The position numbers were made by a program, and so were the translations under genes. Source: an uncultured Sphingobacteriales bacterium (GTDB lineage Bacteria; Bacteroidota; Bacteroidia; Chitinophagales; Chitinophagaceae). From it: 8,705 nucleotides of DNA. The notes beneath the pieces are model-generated. The model did no database searches. It was not told the origin of the DNA and saw nothing but the letters and a program-made list of their open reading frames with translations. Positions 6,642-8,705 of this stretch are shown here, one piece after another. Within the stretch, counting starts at the first letter, position 1. Every line of letters begins with the position of its first letter. The stretch spans positions 1 to 8,705 of the forward strand of contig CAMPKG010000132.1 of assembly GCA_946887085.1 (NCBI GenBank), written 5' to 3'.

Positions 6642-7949
6642 TTACAACCCTTCTATAAATGTTCTGATCTTCTCAACGATATATTGATAATGCGATTCAT
6701 TCAGCCCCGGCCATACACCCAGCCAGAATGAATCGTTCATCACCTTATCGGTATTCTCCAGCGTGTTCAGCACGCGGTAGTTTGCATTTTTGTAAGCCGG
6801 CTGCTTGGTAAGGTTGCCGCCGAATAGCAAACGGGTTCCTATTTTGTTCTGCTCCAGATACTCCACCAATTTGTTGCGGTCGATCTTCTTACCATCTCTC
6901 ACGGTCAGCAGGAAACCAAACCAGCTAGGATCAGAGTTAGGCGTAGGTTCCGGCAGAATGAAATACTCTTCCAGCGGTTTCATCATAGCATAGAGCAGCT
7001 TATGGTTCTCGCGGCGCTTAGCTACGAAGGCATCGGCTTTCTTCAATTGGCTCAATCCTATAGCCGCCTGCATATCTGTGGCTTTGAGGTTGAAGCCGAT
7101 ATGCGAATAAGGATATTTATGATCGTACCCGAAAGGCAGGTCACCCAATTGCTGGCAAAAGCGCTCGCCACAGGTATTGTCCTTGCCCGGCTCGCACCAG
7201 CAATCACGTCCCCAATCGCGAAAGCTCTCAGCTATCTTTTTCAGCTTCGCGTTGTTGATCAGCACGGCACCACCCTCACCCATGGTGATGTGGTGTGCGG
7301 GATAAAAACTAACCGTAGCAAGATCGCCATGAGATCCTGTTTTTTTACCGTTGTACGTTGCGCCAAGTGAATCGCAATCGTCTTCTATTACCCAGAGATT
7401 GTGCTTTTTGGCCACGCGCATCACCTCTTCAAGGTTGAAGGGGTTGCCGAGCGTATGCGCAATGAAAATGGCTTTGGTTTTTGGGGTGATCGCAGCTTCA
7501 ATTTGTTCTGCTTTGATATTATAAGTAGGGATTTCGATATCGAGGAACACGGGTACGCAGCCAAACTGTAGAATTGGATTCACCGTTGTAGGGAATCCTG
7601 CTGCAACCGATATTACCTCGTCGCCAGGTACCAATGCCCTGTCGCCAAGCTTGGGAGAAGTAAGGGTATAAAAAGCCAGCAGGTTTGCAGAAGAGCCCGA
7701 ATTGACCAGCAGGGAAAAACGCGAGCCGAAATAACGGGCGAGCTCCCGTTCGAACTGTATGGCGAAACGGCCGGCAGTCAACCAGCCATCCAATACCGAC
7801 TCCAGCCCCAGGATGATGTCTTCTTCATCGATGATCTTACCGGTGACGGGTATATAATCCTGCCCCGGCACAATTTGCCTTTCTAGTTTCTTACGGATGA
7901 TCTCCCTGGCGTCTTCACTGAAAACAGATGGGATGGATGTAACACTCAT
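6642..7949 (-). CDS. rfbH: CDP-4-keto-6-deoxy-D-glucose 3-dehydrase (E1)
   Basis: A 435-residue, full-length member of the DegT/DnrJ/EryC1/StrS PLP fold. It is a dehydrase, not an aminotransferase: in [13 protein letters not shown] the usual Schiff-base lysine is replaced by histidine (His219). The [2Fe-2S] ligands of the E1 enzyme are all present with exact spacing: Cys192, Cys250, Cys252 and Cys260 (C-X57-C-X-C-X7-C). With PMP and an E3-type reductase, E1 removes the C-3 hydroxyl of CDP-4-keto-6-deoxyglucose on the way to 3,6-dideoxyhexoses (abequose, paratose, tyvelose, ascarylose) of O-antigen or other surface glycans, in the cytoplasm. The N-terminal [16 protein letters not shown] and [11 protein letters not shown] segments are typical. 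None of its usual partners (rfbF, rfbG, reductase) lies in the window. The ATG at 7947-7949 is followed directly by the family-like N-terminus. Confidence 0.93.
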   Translation of the reverse strand: MSVTSIPSVFSEDAREIIRKKLERQIVPGQDYIPVTGKIIDEEDIILGLESVLDGWLTAGRFAIQFERELARYFGSRFSLLVNSGSSANLLAFYTLTSPKLGDRALVPGDEVISVAAGFPTTVNPILQFGCVPVFLDIEIPTYNIKAEQIEAAITPKTKAIFIAHTLGNPFNLEEVMRVAKKHNLWVIEDDCDSLGATYNGKKTGSHGDLATVSFYPAHHITMGEGGAVLINNAKLKKIAESFRDWGRDCWCEPGKDNTCGERFCQQLGDLPFGYDHKYPYSHIGFNLKATDMQAAIGLSQLKKADAFVAKRRENHKLLYAMMKPLEEYFILPEPTPNSDPSWFGFLLTVRDGKKIDRNKLVEYLEQNKIGTRLLFGGNLTKQPAYKNANYRVLNTLENTDKVMNDSFWLGVWPGLNESHYQYIVEKIRTFIEGL

Positions 7950-7981
7950 TTAAGTCTGATCGCTGGCTTTAAAATCCGCCG

Positions 7982-8014
7982 CTAAGGTACAAAACCTTGA
8001 CCTTTAACGGCAAA
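7982..8014 (-). promoter_or_regulatory. Candidate Bacteroidota-type promoter for rfbH
   Basis: Read on the - strand, TTTG (complement of 8011-8014) is followed after 21 nt by TACCTTAG (complement of 7982-7989), which matches 7 of 8 positions of TAnnTTTG. The expected transcription start would lie near 7975, about 25 nt before the rfbH ATG. It sits wholly within the 83-nt gap after the membrane-protein gene, so rfbH could be transcribed on its own. Motif matching only. Confidence 0.4.
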
Positions 8015-8032
8015 ACGGCTATTGGGGCGCCT

Positions 8033-8671
8033 TTAGTTCATTACCTGGTGCTGTTTTTGCCTGAAAACCGCGTTATCAGAGGCGCTGACAATGATGAGCG
8101 TATATAAACCCAGCACTATAAGCAGTGATATTTCGAGGTAAGAAAGCAATAAAGAACTGTTAATAATTGAATGACTGGTCTTGCTAATGGTGGTTCCTTC
8201 TCCGACCTGTATGATACTCAGGGCATCGAGGTGCGCTATTGTTCTATCAAAACCAGCATCTGCCGACGCCCTCAGCTGCTCTCCGCCGGCCAAAAACAGT
8301 TGCTGTTCAATGCTGTTATAATTGTCGAGGCTCGATCTGAAGGCGGCCCACTGCAGCTTCAGGTAGGTGGTTTCATAGCTTTTGATCAGGGCCGCTATTT
8401 GTTGGTCATGCCTCGCTTTCTGCCTGCTTATTTCTTCAGCCGGCAGTCCCTGTAAGTTTGCTGCCAACAGTTTTTTCTCGTAAAGGTTATTACTGATACT
8501 GTATATATAATTAGCAGGTTTGAGCCTGTCGTTCATGATGGAGTTCATGGAACTGTCCAGGCGCGAATATCTGTTCCGCTCCAGCAGATCACCTACGAGA
8601 ATAAATGCTAATAACAGCGCCAATAAGGCAACTGCTTTTGTTTTATGCTTCAATTGATATGCCCATCTCAT
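8033..8671 (-). CDS. Membrane protein with MCP-type four-helix-bundle sensor domain
   Basis: A 212-residue protein with a short basic N-terminus, a first membrane helix (about 12-28, VALLALLLAFILVG), a periplasmic helical domain of about 145 residues, a second membrane helix (about 174-196) and a cytoplasmic tail of only about 16 residues. The layout and the segment NDRLKPANYIYSISNNLYEK near 47-66 resemble the 4HB_MCP_1 ligand-sensing domain of chemoreceptors. There is no HAMP, methylation or signalling domain, and the stop is clean, so this is a stand-alone sensor-like protein, not an evident frameshift product. Short proteins of this kind occur in Bacteroidota; their role is not established to my knowledge. 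The ATG at 8671 has AAAGGA close upstream (complement of 8676-8681). It could work with a separately encoded partner. The topology call is stronger than the functional call. Confidence 0.8.
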   Translation of the reverse strand: MRWAYQLKHKTKAVALLALLLAFILVGDLLERNRYSRLDSSMNSIMNDRLKPANYIYSISNNLYEKKLLAANLQGLPAEEISRQKARHDQQIAALIKSYETTYLKLQWAAFRSSLDNYNSIEQQLFLAGGEQLRASADAGFDRTIAHLDALSIIQVGEGTTISKTSHSIINSSLLLSYLEISLLIVLGLYTLIIVSASDNAVFRQKQHQVMN

Positions 8672-8705
8672 AATATCCTTTTTCTAAAGTTCCATTAAGT
8701 TACGA

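Noticed and set aside
6642..7949. An ordinary sugar aminotransferase of the DegT family
   Set aside because: The PLP lysine is replaced by histidine and four iron-sulfur cysteines have the exact E1 spacing, which points to the 3-dehydrase.

Overview
The window looks like a Bacteroidota chromosome, most likely Chitinophagaceae or a relative. This rests on protein style, on weak Shine-Dalgarno sequences, and on promoter-like boxes of the Bacteroidota type (TTTG, about 20 nt, TAnnTTTG). No marker gene fixes the taxon. It holds five protein genes, one of them cut by the left edge. I see no tRNA, rRNA, CRISPR array or insertion sequence.

Left two thirds, + strand (1-6523): the tail end of an extracellular contractile injection system (eCIS) locus, a phage-tail-like nanosyringe. 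In order there is a tape-measure protein (5' end missing), an AAA+ ATPase that overlaps it by 7 nt, and a 1256-residue DUF4157 protein. The order tape measure, ATPase, cargo fits known eCIS operons, whose sheath, tube and baseplate genes would lie upstream. The DUF4157 protein is the centre of interest. It has a family leader region, a DUF4157 domain with HELTH, about 570 residues of hydrophobic and amphipathic helix, and a C-terminal region with a His-Asn nuclease-like core, a helix-hairpin-helix-like segment and a lysine/arginine-rich tail. I read it as an eCIS-linked toxin, probably a nuclease. Its start is odd: there is no usable ATG, and the nearest in-frame ATG is followed at once by TAA.

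Junction (6524-6641): three related palindromes with the core CAGGTG/CACCTG lie between convergent genes. The third is an almost exact reverse complement of the first. On the minus strand two of them are followed by U-rich tails and resemble intrinsic terminators.

Right third, - strand (6642-8671): rfbH, a CDP-4-keto-6-deoxyglucose 3-dehydrase with the diagnostic His-for-Lys change and a complete iron-sulfur cysteine motif; and, upstream of it, a small two-helix membrane protein with a periplasmic MCP-type four-helix bundle and no signalling domain. A promoter-like pair of boxes precedes rfbH, so the two genes may be transcribed separately. Nothing in the sequence ties them functionally to the injection system.
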